64,000 nucleotides of DNA from contig OU015653.1 in assembly GCA_907165275.2 (NCBI GenBank), positions 650,001 to 714,000 on the forward strand. Direction: 5' to 3'. Source of the DNA: Zygaena filipendulae. Its lineage: Eukaryota; Arthropoda; Insecta; Lepidoptera; Zygaenidae. The notes beneath the pieces were generated by a model. It made no database searches and was not told the origin of the DNA. It saw nothing but the letters and a program-made list of their open reading frames with translations. Positions 22,261-34,195 of the stretch are shown here, in pieces (within the stretch, counting starts at the first letter, position 1; each line of letters opens with the position of its first letter). The position numbers and the translations under genes were made by a program.

Positions 22261-22806
22261 TTTACAAAAAAAATAATATAATTATCAGTTGTTTGGTACT
22301 CATAGTACAAGCTCTGCGAGTACAACTTAGGCGCTATAGTCTCTAGGTATTATTATTTTATTTTATCCCCCATCTATTTAATCTTTCGTCAAAGGAATAA
22401 TTACTATCATGTAAAAATTTCTGGGTTGAAAAATAACATTGATTCTACGCGATTATTACTTCTAGATTTCGAGGTAAAGGGGGGTGACCGTATTTCTCCC
22501 ACTTACTCTTCCGAAACTCACCCTAACATACTATATGTAAGAATAAATGTTTGTTAAAAGAACGACTGAAAGTTTGACCTCCATGTAAACAATGGGTTCT
22601 TGTTCGGATTCTATAGAAAACATGTTTTTATTTGTACAACGCGCTATTAACAGCATTTTTGAAGACTAACATATATATGTTTTCAATAAGTGCGTTGATT
22701 AACAATGAATTCTATTAGTGTTTCTTTTGTTTTTTTTTTTTGGTTTCATAATTATTGAAATGGCAAAAAACTAAATCCTTATAAATTCGCCAATTTATTT
22801 GGATAA

Positions 22807-22985
22807 TAGCTGTTCCCTGTGGTGTTACCCGCGTTAATTTCGGTGTTCCCGCGAGAATCCCGGGATAAAAAGCACCCTCGGTCCTTTTCTGTACTCCTGA
22901 CAACGTGTGTACATAATTTCATGATGAGTGGTTAAAGCGTGACAGCGTAACAAACAAACTCACATTAGCATTTATAGTAGTAGTG
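22807..22985 (-). mobile_element. Lep1-type Helitron, diverged
   Basis: Minus-strand copy with a recognisable hairpin region (GTGGTGTTACCCGCGTTAAT), TCCCGGGATAAAAAG and GCGTGACAGCGTAACAAAC. The CTAG end has become ATAGC at 22805-22809. Confidence 0.65.
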
Positions 22986-23520
22986 CTAAAAATTGGTGTA
23001 GTAAAATTAAGAAACAAATATTTTTTCCGATTTTTTTTGTCATAGGGGCAAACGGGCATGTTGTCTTTAACAATTTTGAATTTTAACGGCCAACGTTTTT
23101 CTTCATCGCTGTGTGTGGTCTGACACTCACTCGGCTGGATTTATTTATTTCATGTAATTCTATTTCATTGAACTTTTTAACACTAATTGAGAAAGATTCT
23201 TGCTCACATTTTTCTTATCATAAATTTAACAAAACTCTAAATAAAAACATACGTACATAAAGGCTTGTAAAAAAATAGGGTCTAATTCCACTGCTTTGAT
23301 CTCGACATACAAAGCACCCCTGTTAACTTTGTGAGTAATACATCAGCGGGCGCTTATACAGGATGTAGTGTTTCGGGTGCGTTACCTACTTCGCGGCTGA
23401 TGTTTTATTCATGTAGGAGAGGGGAGGAGGAATCCGCGGACAAGCCGGTAACTCGATTCTGCCATCAAATATTGAAATGTCGTCGTTTTTTTGCGCATCT
23501 ACTCCAACTACTCGATGTGA
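22986..23520. other. unassigned sequence
   Basis: No supported gene. A moderately GC-rich patch lies at 23335-23470 but I recognise nothing in it. Confidence 0.45.
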
Positions 23521-24090
23521 ATTGGGATGAGGACTACTTTTGAAAATCAAAATTCTAATTAGTCCGTCAGTTAGAAAATAAAAAAACAATAGACACATGT
23601 TTTTTGTTTTTTCAAATAAATTAAAATATACAGAGATAAACCGCATTAAAGTTTAGGGTGAGGGGGTCGTGACGTCACTAACCGATAAAACCGCCATACA
23701 AACTGTCAGAAAGTGACGTCACGCGAAATTTCAACTTGGACGCAGATAAGCAATAACATGTTAACCCACAAAATTAAGTTATTGATTCAGAAGCATTTAT
23801 TGAGAGTTAGGGACCGTTTTTTAATTATGTGTTTACCTTATTACATTGTGTAAATATGTAACTAAATATTGAATATAAAAAATGTTGACAAAAAATGGCG
23901 CTCCTACTTTTAAAACACGATTTACTCAAAATTTGTCCAGTGTGGGTTAACACACTATTGCTTATCTATGTCCACTTAATATATCGCCGTTATTTTTTGA
24001 TTACGTAAAAAAATAAAAAATACGTGTCCAATATTTTTTAATAATCTACGAGACGGACTAAAAAATAAAAATTAGTCAGCATGCCCATTG
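23521..24090 (+). mobile_element. MITE family C, copy C4, interrupted by B3
   Basis: A C-family element with both ends (ATTGGGATGAGGACTAC and TAGTCAGCATGCCCATTG) and two intact TGACGTCA sites (23670-23677, 23714-23721). MITE B3 sits in its right half. Removing B3 and one ACTT gives the normal order AATTTCAACT..AATATATCGCCG. Confidence 0.87.
23738..23973 (+). mobile_element. MITE family B, copy B3, nested in MITE C4
   Basis: Same TIRs as B1 (GGACGCAGATAAGCAATAAC; ATTGCTTATCTATGTCC) and a 4-bp duplication ACTT at 23734-23737 and 23974-23977, inside element C4. Confidence 0.9.
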
Positions 24091-24477
24091 ATAATTAACA
24101 CCAGGGTATACCTACCCTGAGGGAATAATAAGGACTGGTTCGGAAAAATTCGCGACCGAAAAGTTCTCCGCCGAAGATTGGTCAACAGTATTTCTGCTAC
24201 CGGTGTTCGGTTGGACACTATATTTAGTCAGTGTACCTACTCTCCCTAGTTTGCACATTATTGACACCGTACTGGGTCGGTCACTGTGCCTGCTGGTCAC
24301 TGATATTGTATTGCCAACATATCCTTCGGGCAACGAAGGGCGAACCTTTTCGGTCTGATTGATTTCTCTCCGTGTAGTTAACTATGATTTCACTAGAAAA
24401 CTGGGTTTTTCAAACAAGTTTAACATTATTTTATAATATCTTTTCGTATTTGATTTTCATCTATTCTAAGTACATAG

Positions 24478-24820
24478 TTTTCCCCGTAGTATCCGCGTGA
24501 GTTTCGAGATTCCCTCGGGAACGGTTTGTATCGCGATAAAAAGTACCGTGTCCTATTCTGGGATCTATACTACCATATACTATACCAAACTAAATTCTGA
24601 AATTCTGTGAAATCTTTTCCTGGCTGACTTAATTTCTCCAAAACTACCTACCTACTTGCCAAATTTAAGTTTCATAGGTTAAGAAGTTTTCGAGATTACG
24701 TATTTAGTGAGTAAGTCAGTGACCTTTTTTATTATCTAACTGATGGATTAATGAGAATTTTGATTTTCATACCCTGGAGAGTACCCAATTGTCGCGGGTG
24801 AAACCTCGGGGGACAGCTAG
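24478..24820. mobile_element. two degenerate Helitron ends in opposite orientation
   Basis: 24478-24575 is a minus-strand end (CCGCGTGAGTTTCGAGATTC, GATAAAAAGTACCGTGTCC). About 24600-24820 is a plus-strand copy ending GTCGCGGGTGAAACCTCGG then GGGACAGCTAG at 24820, followed by T. The body between (TTAGTGAGTAAGTCAGTGAC) is like the repeat at 5700-5910. 24091-24477 holds no recognised gene. Confidence 0.55.
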
Positions 24821-25149
24821 TTAAAAATAAAAAAGTTAAACAACAAAAAAAAACTGACAACAATAATAATCAAGGCCATAAAGTTCTCCTCACTCAATAT
24901 TCCCGCCTGCAAACGTACCGAGCCTTAAGAGAACAATTCGTATTCATTTATTCAGTTTGGCGCCTCCATGGACGCTTATGGACGTCAAATTATTTGCCAT
25001 CGGTTCGGAAACACTTTTGACTGGGGGGCATTTCCTTCATTATTACATCGGTACAAGACGCCAGTGGTTATTGAGAAATTATTCATGACTAACTTACTGG
25101 GCCCGTGAATTCATTCGTGTGGAACAATTGTTTGATTTATTTACATGTA

Positions 25150-25325
25150 ATATTTTTTTAGCCTTGTCCACATTACCCTGATCCGAATGTAAGTTTGTCT
25201 GTTACGTCTTCACGTCATAACTACTCAACCGATCACCGTGAAATTTTGCATACAAGTTGTCAAGGGTACAGAAGGATATAGAGTACTTTTTACCCTGGAA
25301 CTTCCGCGGTAACTCCGAAATTTAC
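25150..25325 (+). mobile_element. Lep1-type Helitron, 3' end truncated
   Basis: Body words GTTACGTCTTCACGTCATAA, CAACCGATCACCGTGAAATT, GGGTACAGAAGGATATAGAG and CGGTAACTCCGAAATT, then the hairpin is lost. 25326-26017 contains no recognised gene. Confidence 0.6.
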
Positions 25326-26017
25326 ACGGATAAAACGGTAAATAAAATAAAAACAATCGTTTATTCGTCTTATTTGGCATTTAGAAAAATAAAATATTCA
25401 ATATACCTACATACCTATCTTTCGTCTTCTAAAATAAAAAAAACTCGGCAAAATAAACCTAATCCATCAAATATACAAATTAATAATTTAAACAATATTA
25501 ATTCTGTCAGTTAGTTGTTCTGTAGACACGCCAGGGGGCGCGCTCCGGCGCGAGTGGTCCATTGTGAAATGTCCGGAGTGATTGCAAATTATAACCCCGG
25601 GCTATGATAAAGTAAAAGCTTGCTCCTTTGGGGACCGTCTTATTTTTTTTTCTAGCTATAAATAAACCAGAAGCGGGCGGTTTCACCGATGTTAAGTGGT
25701 TGCTGTTTCTGATAAAATATTAATAACAATAAGTCAATATCGTTGTAAGAACATTACAGGGTGAAATGAGAATTAAATATTTAGTACCTATTCTTTTAAC
25801 TAAACAAACTCTTGATATAAGTATTATATTTACTTTCTATTTTTTTTTTTTTGATATACAGTGTTGGTACTTATCATTTACGTCGCCTTAAAAAGCAAAG
25901 CAAATATATTAGAAGTTAATCTTTTGTGAGATTCGAATTCACGAACTCAGTGTTGATATTTGTACAAGTTAATCCGAGACTGGTGTACTTACTCATAGTT
26001 CTATTTAGTCACCAATG

Positions 26018-26222
26018 TGATCCGCGGTAATTTCGGAGTTTCCGCGGGAATTCCGGGATAAAAAGTACTCTATGTTCTTTTCTGTACCCCTGACAACGTG
26101 CATGCCAAATTTCAATGAAATCCGTTCGACCGTTTTTGCGTGATTGAGTAACAAACATCCAAACATCTAAACATCCAAACATCCAAATTTTCACATTTAT
26201 AATATTAGTATGATTAGTAGGA
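26018..26222 (-). mobile_element. Lep1 Helitron with short tandem expansion, 3' CTAG lost
   Basis: Minus-strand copy beginning TCCTACTAATCATACTAATA at 26222 (outer base A), where the TACTAAT start is duplicated. ACATCCAA is repeated in tandem at about 26153-26186. The hairpin side ends GATCCGCGGTAATTTCGG without CTAG. Confidence 0.75.
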
Positions 26223-26230
26223 TTGAAGGC

Positions 26231-26640
26231 TAGTAGACATAGACATAGACATATCTTTATTCGGCATAGTAGAATTATGTTTTAATGCATAAATCATTTC
26301 TATATAGATACAAGTTTTCAAGCGGTCCCAACATTTCCGGTCATTAATCGACGATCCCCCTATTTCTGGTTCATGAATCCGAGCTGAGCGTGGAAAGCAA
26401 ACCCGACCTACGCAGAAGCGGGTGGGAATCCGTGACCGATCCATCCCTCTCGTCTCTGAGGGCTTTCTCTAATCTGATCCGTCCCTCGCCATCCCTCCCC
26501 GATATATCACATCTCCTCCATACATTTTGTTTCCGTAATAACTGTCTCCGTGGTATACACGAGGTGACTTTCAACTCACACTTGAGGTCAGGGTCATCAT
26601 AACTACGTCTAAAAACAAAACTAAGAAACAAGATGATATC
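26231..26640 (-). repeat. retroposed sequence with hexamer tail
   Basis: On the minus strand this ends CCGAATAAAGATATGTCTATGTCTATGTCTA, an AATAAA signal followed by ATGTCT repeats, as in the self-made tails of some LINE and SINE families. The body is GC-richer than its surroundings and has open frames of 76 and 90 codons that match nothing I know. It abuts the Helitron end at 26222. Confidence 0.4.
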
Positions 26641-26921
26641 CATTAATTGCGATTTGTAAAATTTAGTATCTAAAATGCCGTGTGTGAATATTGCTCGTAA
26701 GTAATTAATTTTATGATGGTAGTTTTATTTTGATAAATAAATTAATGTTTATTCAAATATAATTTATAATTATATAAATTGATCATAAAATAATATAAAT
26801 TACAAAGACAATTTGAAAGCGCAACCTTATTGCCTCATACATATATTATTATCTATAACCATTTCTTCACTTAATGACTTCATACGTATACGTTCACAAT
26901 TTTCCCATGTTTTTCATGAAA
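26641..26921. other. unassigned AT-rich sequence
   Basis: No gene or recognised repeat. Confidence 0.45.
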
Positions 26922-27190
26922 ACAAAAACAATAGACACGTATTTTTTGCTTTTTGAAATAAATTAAAATATACAGAGATAAAGCGCAATAAAGTTTAGGG
27001 TAAGGGGGTCGTGACGTCACTAACCGCTAAAACCGCCATACAAACTGTCCGAATAGTGACGTCACGCGAAATTTCAACTCAATGTATCGCCGTTATTTTT
27101 TGATTACGTAAAAAAAGAAAATATGCGTGTCCAATATTTTTTATTAACCTACAAGACGGGCTAAAAAAAAATTAGTCAACATGCCCATTG
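26922..27190 (+). mobile_element. MITE family C, copy C5, left end truncated
   Basis: Begins inside the family at AACAATAGACACG, keeps both TGACGTCA sites (27012-27019, 27057-27064) and ends TTAGTCAACATGCCCATTG. Close in sequence to C4 and C6. Confidence 0.8.
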
Positions 27191-27973
27191 TTTTTATCGT
27201 TTACACTAATAATTTTAAGTGCCCCCCTCCCCGACTAACCCTACATCAGTGTTCAATTACTTTCAATATAATGTGATATTTTTGCTATTATTTCGTTCGT
27301 TTGCCCTTCGGATCTTAGATAAGGTAACGAAATATATCAATCGAAATAAATCGAAAGAACTCTAGATTAAATCCCACAAAATGTGTTGAGCAAATATTAT
27401 ATTTTATTAACGTTCATTTTCATTATTGGAGTTTGAATGGGGTCATTTATTTCATAGTTCGGTTAAGGTACACTAAAAGGAGCGTAAGTAACAATAGCCT
27501 CTGCCCCCATAAAAATAAAGGTCATATTGTAGGTAACAAAGCGCTTTTATTACTGACATTTCGATATGTCTATAAAAATCGGTAATTCATTACGGACGGG
27601 CCTCTATTAAGCGTTTTATGAAATTGCAGGTAAATAATAGATAGGCTCTTGAATGGAGCATCAACAAAAGAGGCAATAAAAGATAATAAAAGAAAGCGAT
27701 AAATTAAGATCTATTACGTATAAGCAAGGACGAGAAGTAATAAATACTTGGTGAGAATTCAGCTTAATGATAGTTGAAGTAAAATTGAACTCGCTCCTGT
27801 CATCGGTGGAGCGCTGAATCCATTCAAAGCCACGCAATAAAGTGCCGACCCATTAAGGATTTATGAAGCATAATATGTAATAAATTATTACAAATGATAT
27901 TACTTACAGTCCGGCGATATCTAGAAAATTAAAACCCGCAAAAAAACACGAATTCAGGGTATATTATATTGTA
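27191..27973. other. unassigned sequence
   Basis: No gene recognised on either strand and no clear repeat. Confidence 0.5.
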
Positions 27974-28165
27974 CTATAGCTGTCCCCCGCGGTTTCACTT
28001 GTGGTAATTTCGGAGTCCCAGCGGGAATTCCAGGTAAACTATACGCATAAAGCTGCCTTTTGAATTACTCTATATATTATTTAAAAAACTGCATCAAAAT
28101 CCGTTGCGTAATTTTAAAGATCTAAGCATAGATATGGACAGACAGACAACAGGATGCGAATTTGT
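27974..28165 (-). mobile_element. Helitron-like fragment with divergent body
   Basis: Minus-strand hairpin end CCCCCGCGGTTTCACTTGTG then GGAGTCCCAGCGGGAATTCC (plus strand). The 5' half carries GCATCAAAATCCGTTGCG and GACAGACAGACAACAGG instead of the Lep1 body. CTAG has decayed to CTATAG. Confidence 0.55.
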
Positions 28166-28726
28166 TTTACACTATGTACTACAGGACTCAATCTACCTAT
28201 TTTACACGCGCAAGGAGTGAAAATATTAATGTTATAACGTCAACTTCAACAAGCTATCAAATGATTTAATTTAAAATCTATACCAAGGTCACCCCAGCAT
28301 CACTAGCTTAAAGTAAATCATATTATTATTCTTATCGATAAAAGAATATGTACCATAGAGTAGCAGTTTTTGTCTAAAGTATTTACCATAGAGTAAAAAG
28401 TAGTCTAAAGTTTCAATGCTGTTAGTATAGTTGTTTTTATGAAAGTTGACGCAAATTTCACCCCTTAATGGAAAACTCACAAAAATTCTAAAAGGGTATT
28501 ATAAAAAAAATACTTTGGTAACAGCTGATAAAATAAAAATGGTTAAGTTACGTTACGCGTTACTTTACCATCCTCGCACTGGTCCGTAACAACGGGTCGA
28601 ATTTCCCAATCATTCGGCGCCATTTTTGCCGTTATTGGTCATCTTCTTCCTTCAGACTCGGCGTTATTTATTTATTGATCGTCAACATTATCGTTATCGT
28701 TACGTTATGTTGAAGATTATTTTAGA
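28166..28726. other. unassigned sequence
   Basis: No gene recognised. ACCATAGAGTA repeats locally (28351 and 28385). Confidence 0.45.
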
Positions 28727-28864
28727 CTAGCTGTGCCCCGCGGTTTCACCCGCGGTAATTTCGGAGTTCCCGCGGGAATTCCGGGATAAAAAGTACCCTA
28801 TGTCCTTCTCTGTACCTCTGACAACGTGCAATCCGTTTAACCGTTTTTGCGTGATTGAGTAAAC
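28727..28864 (-). mobile_element. Lep1 Helitron, 5' truncated with internal deletion
   Basis: Crisp 3' terminus on the minus strand (hairpin CCGCGGGTGAAACCGCGG, then CAGCTAG at 28727). Compared with other copies, about 18 bp between CAACGTGCA and ATCCGTT are missing, and the copy stops at GATTGAGTAA. Confidence 0.75.
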
Positions 28865-28865
28865 G

Positions 28866-29110
28866 TATGCGAGGATAAGAGCTCGAAAGCGCATTTTCAT
28901 CCGACTTGCTTCAAATTTATCGTCACTGCTCAGCTCCTATGTGTCTTAGCGTTATGTTATATAGCCTATAACCTGCCCAGGAGTATAAATTACAATCGTA
29001 CCAAGTTTGGTTAAAATCCCTTCAGTAGTTTTTGACCCATGCGTGCACATACAGACAGACAGACAGACAAAAAATTTACTGATTGCATTTTTGGCATCAG
29101 TATCGATCAC
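28866..29110 (+). repeat. dispersed repeat with CAGA/GACA run
   Basis: Contains AGCGCATTTTCATCCGACTT, ATAGCCTATAACCTGCC, GTAGTTTTTGACCCATGCG and (CAGA)n, then GCATTTTTGGCATCAGTATC. I recognise this order as a dispersed lepidopteran repeat, probably a non-LTR 3' end. It directly follows the truncated Helitron. No coding. Confidence 0.45.
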
Positions 29111-29875
29111 CAATAATCACCATCCATCCTCAAATATTAATTTTGAATTTATATATTCAATGTACAGAATTGACCTCTCTATAGTTTTATTATAAGATTT
29201 TCAAGTCTTCCAATTAATTCGTTTAGTTGCTAATAGGTGGCGTTATAAAAAAAATTCATTGAACCCCCCCCCCCCTCCCGCCCTTTTTTTTCCAACCGTA
29301 CCTTAAGAAGTTTCACTTCAAAGAAACCGTGTTTGCAACGTTCTAAAGTGAAATTCCGAATGAATTATAAGTACTCGAAAACAATGGAATAGAACAGCAA
29401 AGAGCTAAGTGTTCTAAAAGAATAATAAACGTAGCTTATTCCACCCGCTATCCCAACATGGCTGGAAGCGGTCGTTACAACTTCCAACCGATACCACTTT
29501 ACTAACCCATTCTACTTTCAACTATTATTAATGAATGCAGCTAAGCTATTATGATCTTTAACGGCAGTTACATAAAAGCTTTCATGTTTAAAAGTGGTGT
29601 AAAACTTTTGTACCGTTTTAATTACAACTGAATAAGAAAACTATAATTATGGAGCTGGCTGGCCCGCTTTAGTGGTAAATATATGAAAAGCCCAAATACC
29701 AGTTTTTATGAACTAACGGTACTTTTATGTAAACTTTCACCTTTTGTTTTGACCCCCATTTCCATCTCTTTAGGGGTTGAAAAAGGTGCAAAAGGAATCT
29801 GCAGGTATAGATGGCAGCTTTAGTACTACTACTAGTACTAGTAGCTTTAGTTACTATTATGATGATTGATGATTT
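29111..29875. other. unassigned sequence with a C/T homopolymer block
   Basis: Holds a C-rich run followed by T at 29266-29292. No gene recognised. Confidence 0.5.
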
Positions 29876-30082
29876 TCTATACTAATATTATAAAGAGGTA
29901 AAGTTTGTGAGTTTGTGACGTTGCATTGTGGGGGGTAACCTCTAAATCTGCTGAACCGATTTTTTAATTTTTTTAGCAATAAAACTCTACAGTGATCCTG
30001 AGTGACATAGGGTACTTCTTATCCCGGAATTCCCACGGGAACTCCGAAATTACCGCGGGTGAAACCTCGAGTGAACAGCTAG
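29876..30082 (+). mobile_element. complete Helitron, TCTATACTAAT subfamily
   Basis: Starts TCTATACTAATATTATAAAG and ends with hairpin CCGCGGGTGAAACCTCGAG then GTGAACAGCTAG, before T. The middle (GTGACGTTGCATTGTGGG, GATCCTGAGTGACATAGGG) is a different body joined to the shared 3' terminal 60 bp. Confidence 0.75.
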
Positions 30083-32443
30083 TGATTTATATCCACTCCA
30101 CTCCACTGAAAACCAGCGCTGTGGCTACTACGGTCGCAGCACATGCTGAGTGGAGTCCCTTTTAGCAAGGCACTGCACCATATTATTGTTATTATTATTT
30201 TTTTACCTTTGTATTTTAAAGTGTTTGTTGCGTGGTGTGTTTGTTCTTGCTGAATAAAGTTTATCTTATCTTATATATTGTTGAGTCTAGCTGGATTTTT
30301 TTTCTAATAGGTACCTACTTATTTATTTTGTTGGTTTGTGCACAGTGGCAAAGTTTGAAGACAAATATGCATAATACCTGTATTATGTGTCTACGTCACG
30401 TGCACGAGCCATTTTCACGGAGTGTTTGCGGCAAAAATTGCGATGTAATGTAGGGTACATGTGGCATTCATAAACTGAGGTCGAAATGTTGGCTATTTGC
30501 GAGTTTCCAGCGCAGCGCGGCGTCGAGTGCCACCGGCGGTGCGGAAACTGTTAGCTTGCTGACAACTTTGCAGATCTACTCTAACTGTCTATTAAGAAAA
30601 TATCGTTTCAATAAATTATATCATAAATGGTGCTTGATCCGGTTTAGATCGGCATCGTCGTAACCATTGATATTTTAAATTAAAAACAGTAATTTAAAAA
30701 ACTTAAACCGCCTTCAAACCTTCTTCTGGTATTAATACATATTCTATACTATCCCGTCAGTTAAAAAATAGGTTCTAGCAATAAGGCCGCCTTTTTACCA
30801 CGAAATAAATTTATACCTATTAATATTGTAAAAAATCTTGGGTGCAATAAAATAAAAGGTATCGTATTGTAAAAAGAATTTAAAAAAAAAAATGAAAATG
30901 AAAAAAGGTTCGTTTTTTGAGGCTGTTAGGGGTGACTCGAACCAATGTAAGTAATTGCCGAATAATTGTAATCGGACTTTTAGACTTATGATATGACCAA
31001 ACATGCACTTACGAAGTTTGGCACGCTTGTTAAGAAGCCTTTCCAACTATATTATACACACTTACTGGTCCAATTAGTTCCTTTAGGTTGATAATCGTCA
31101 CTTTTACCCTTGTTTTTAAGTTAAAATTGAGCTTATTAATTAGATGCGCATTATTAATAAGATTGCAGATTTCCTCACGATGTTCTCCTTCACCTTATAT
31201 TATAATTTCATTTTGACCGCAGAGCATGTAGTAATCATCTTGATTCATACATACATAAATAAGTGAATGACCACCGCTCGGATCGGACCTCCGCTCCGCC
31301 CCCTAGTATTAGATGCCTCTTGTTAATCCTACCAAGCTTTCATACAGACTTAATGTCAAATTTCGATTGACGGAAAGGAAAAACGATAGTGAACCAGAGC
31401 AGCATATTTGTGGTTGTGCATTTTAGTTGATGAATATCGTCTATCGGCAGTAGACCCCTGGTCTAACATTTGCTGGCATTTCAGCAAATTTAAACATAAC
31501 GCTTTTTTTCGCTGGATTTATTCACGTTACTGCTTTATATTAATACAGCGCTAATGCAGCTTTCTGTCAAGTACTGAGCGGCTTGGGGGGAAGCGAGCAA
31601 GCGCTTTCTATATCAACCCTCCAGAAAGCTCTTTATATATATGGTGGTGGATGGTGAATCACCTTAAGGACGTGTTTTTTATCCACTTTTTTATAGCTTT
31701 TCAGGTATTCAAGTATTTATTGCTTACTCTGTGTATATAGTAGGATCTTAATTAGGACCCATGCAGAACTCAAACTATAGCTTGGCCAACTATAAAAAAT
31801 CATATCTTCAAAGATAGAAATAGAATTCTAGAAGAAAATAATTATGTAAAATGAGATAAAAATATTTAATTTATTGAATTATGCAGCTTTTACAGATAGT
31901 TGTTCCTAATTCGTCTTCGTCACACACAAAAAAAAAACTTTTTTGAGTTTAGTTTTGTACGTTTATGTACCTAGATGTTTGTCCGTTTTTTTTGTAGGTA
32001 CGAGTGGCCAGTAATTTCCCATCCAAAATCAAATTAGAAATACATAATGAATACATAAACAGCAAAGACGAAATTTCAAATGTTGCCATCAGGTAGATAG
32101 GTCTGAATTAAAAAGAGATCCAGCTTCAAAGAGCGAGAGGTCCAAACCGCAAGCTTCAGACGAAACAACCCATTGCAGGGCGAGGTCTATTTGCTTCATT
32201 GAAAGTGCTCCAAAATACGGATTAATTTGCGGTTAAGGACTCCTCTCTGGCACAATAATATTATTCGGGTTGGCCGGTTCTACCCCGCGCCGGCAACAGC
32301 GGACCGCTTCAGTCAGCAAATTACTAGCATTGTCCTATGCTATAGGAAAATAAATTGGATATTGAATTAATTGTCTAATAGAAAATCATTCCGGTTAAAG
32401 ATTTTCTTGGAAAAACGAGTATATTCCAACATCTATTAAAAAA
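30083..32443. other. 2.3-kb non-coding stretch
   Basis: No supported gene or complete element. Short runs of T and A around 30190 and 30875. The 83-codon frame at 30795-31046 (minus) has no recognisable motif and is biased by poly-A/T. Confidence 0.5.
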
Positions 32444-32707
32444 TCCTTACTATTAAATGCGAAAGTGAGTTTGATTGTTACGCGTTCGCGCCTTAACTGC
32501 TCAATCGATCATCATGAAATTTTGCGTACACGTTGCCAGGGGTACGGTCGGAATTCCCGCGGGAACTCCAAAATTAACGCGGGTAAAACTGAATTAAATT
32601 TTGTATACAACTCGTTGTCAGGGGTAGGTACAATAAAGGATATAGAGTACTTTAATTTACTCTGATATTTCGAAATTAACGCGGGTAAAACTGCGGGGAA
32701 CAGCTAG
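32444..32707 (+). mobile_element. complete Lep1 Helitron with internal duplication
   Basis: Starts TCCTTACTATTAAATGCG after A and ends GGGGAACAGCTAG before T. The TTTTGYRTACAN(4)GTTG...CAGGGGTA segment and the GGGTAAAACTG hairpin arm occur twice, so the 3' half looks duplicated. Confidence 0.75.
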
Positions 32708-32836
32708 TTTAAAAATATTTCAATAATCCATCAATCAGTTCCAATCAATCATCTTTAAGAAAATGGGGGAATGAAAGCGATTCCTTGTTTAAACTCCAAA
32801 ATCCTCATCTCCAAGTAAATACCGATGGTTTACTTA

Positions 32837-33073
32837 CCGCCGCACTCAGAGTCGACTTTAATGATTACTTAGTTAAGTATAGATTTTTAAAACAAAACTG
32901 CCGCAATCAGATACGTTCAGTAAATTAATGTTAATTGGCATTTAATGAGATGTAACTTAATTACTTAAATTCCAATTGACATTAATTTATTAAACTTGTC
33001 TGATTGCGACAGTTTTGTTTTAAAAATCTATACTTAACTAAGTAATCATTAAAGTCGACTCTGAGTGCGGCGG
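32837..33073. mobile_element. foldback MITE family D, copy D1
   Basis: A 237-bp element that is palindromic over nearly its full length: CCGCCGCACTCAGAGTCGAC on the left mirrors GTCGACTCTGAGTGCGGCGG on the right, with a short centre around 32950. It is flanked by TTA at 32834-32836 and 33074-33076. A TTA/TAA 3-bp duplication is typical of PIF/Harbinger (Tourist-type) elements. No coding. Confidence 0.88.
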
Positions 33074-33076
33074 TTA

Positions 33077-33539
33077 GTGTATTTAATAATCATTATAATT
33101 TAATTTTTTATAATTATTATTATTACTTACCATAATTATAATTACTTACCAGATTTATCTGTACATAAATATTATCATATACCTACATAAACATTAAACG
33201 TACTTAGATATATTAATCACAAATATTATATGAAATACGTACTAATTACAATTTAAGGAATGAGGTAAAACTGTTATTTTGTACGATACAATATAATTAT
33301 TATAAGAGAAGTACTATTTTTGTTGAAACTTTGAGCTTTACTTAAATATTATAATATAATTAAAACTGCAGACATACCATAAAAAAACAGCCCACTAAAT
33401 CTTAAAAAACCACTATCAGTCATCAGTCCGCTCAAAAGTTACTTACTTGAGCACAAACACTGATTTCGTATCGTACGTACATAACCTTTTCAAACACGCC
33501 TTGATTACACATTAAAAAAAAACATATTTCATACGCGAA
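33077..33539. other. very AT-rich spacer
   Basis: Runs of TAATTATTATTA and repeated ACTTACC words at 33100-33150. No gene recognised. Confidence 0.5.
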
Positions 33540-33900
33540 TCGTTGGCAGCGTACGAAAAACGCCCAGCCCGACCGGCGTCCGAAAAGCTACTGCTGAGTG
33601 CTGACTGTTTTTGATATCCTCTGGTGGTGCCGCATCACATCCTCAGGAGCGCGCATGCGCGGGGGAGAGGACCCGAGCGCGATCTCATCAGCTGACGAGT
33701 GGCACTTAAGGTCACTATGTCACTGGGCGACCGTACGTTTTTTCTTATGACCGTTTCCGCGGGAAGCAGTCCTTGCCAGCGAGCGTGCCGCCTATACTAT
33801 AAACTTCTCCAACAGACACCTGTACGCGACACGGCAAATGTAGTTGCGTTTCGGTCGAAAACATCTCTGCTCTTTGAAAGTGTTGAATAAGAACTTTGTG
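33540..33900 (+). promoter_or_regulatory. CpG-rich promoter-like block (tentative)
   Basis: A GC-rich island in AT-rich DNA. GCGCATGCGC at 33651-33660 is an exact palindromic core of the NRF-1/Erect wing binding site, a common core-promoter motif in animals. AAGGTCA at 33708-33714 resembles a monomer nuclear-receptor site. A 63-codon frame begins with GTG at 33699 but its peptide is unrecognised. It is not repeated in this window. It could be the promoter and first exon of a gene lying outside. Confidence 0.3.
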
Positions 33901-34008
33901 ACTGTTTTAGAAACTAGAACAAATGTCATTATTACAGTGAAATCATACGAATATTACGAGAAAAATGTCAAGTTTTATATAGCAAAACGACATTAAAATC
34001 GAATCTCA

Positions 34009-34195
34009 CGGCCGCACTCAGAGTCGTTTTAATGATTACTTAATTTAAGTAAAGATTTTTAAAACAAAGCCGCCGCAATTAGAGACGTTCATTTAATTAA
34101 TGTCAATTGGCATTTTACATATACTAATCAAGTTGAACTTAGTTAAATGTCAATTAATATCAATTTAATAGACGTCTCTGAGTGCGGCAGTTTTG
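34009..34195. mobile_element. foldback MITE family D, copy D2 (right arm shortened)
   Basis: The left arm is complete (CGGCCGCACTCAGAGTCG). After the centre the right arm jumps from GACGTCTCTG directly to AGTGCGGCAG, losing about 60 bp of palindrome. No TTA duplication is left. Confidence 0.75.

Noticed and set aside
26371..26643. A 90-codon charged protein on the minus strand
   Set aside because: It lies in a retroposed segment with a hexamer tail, overlaps open frames in other registers and has no known motif.
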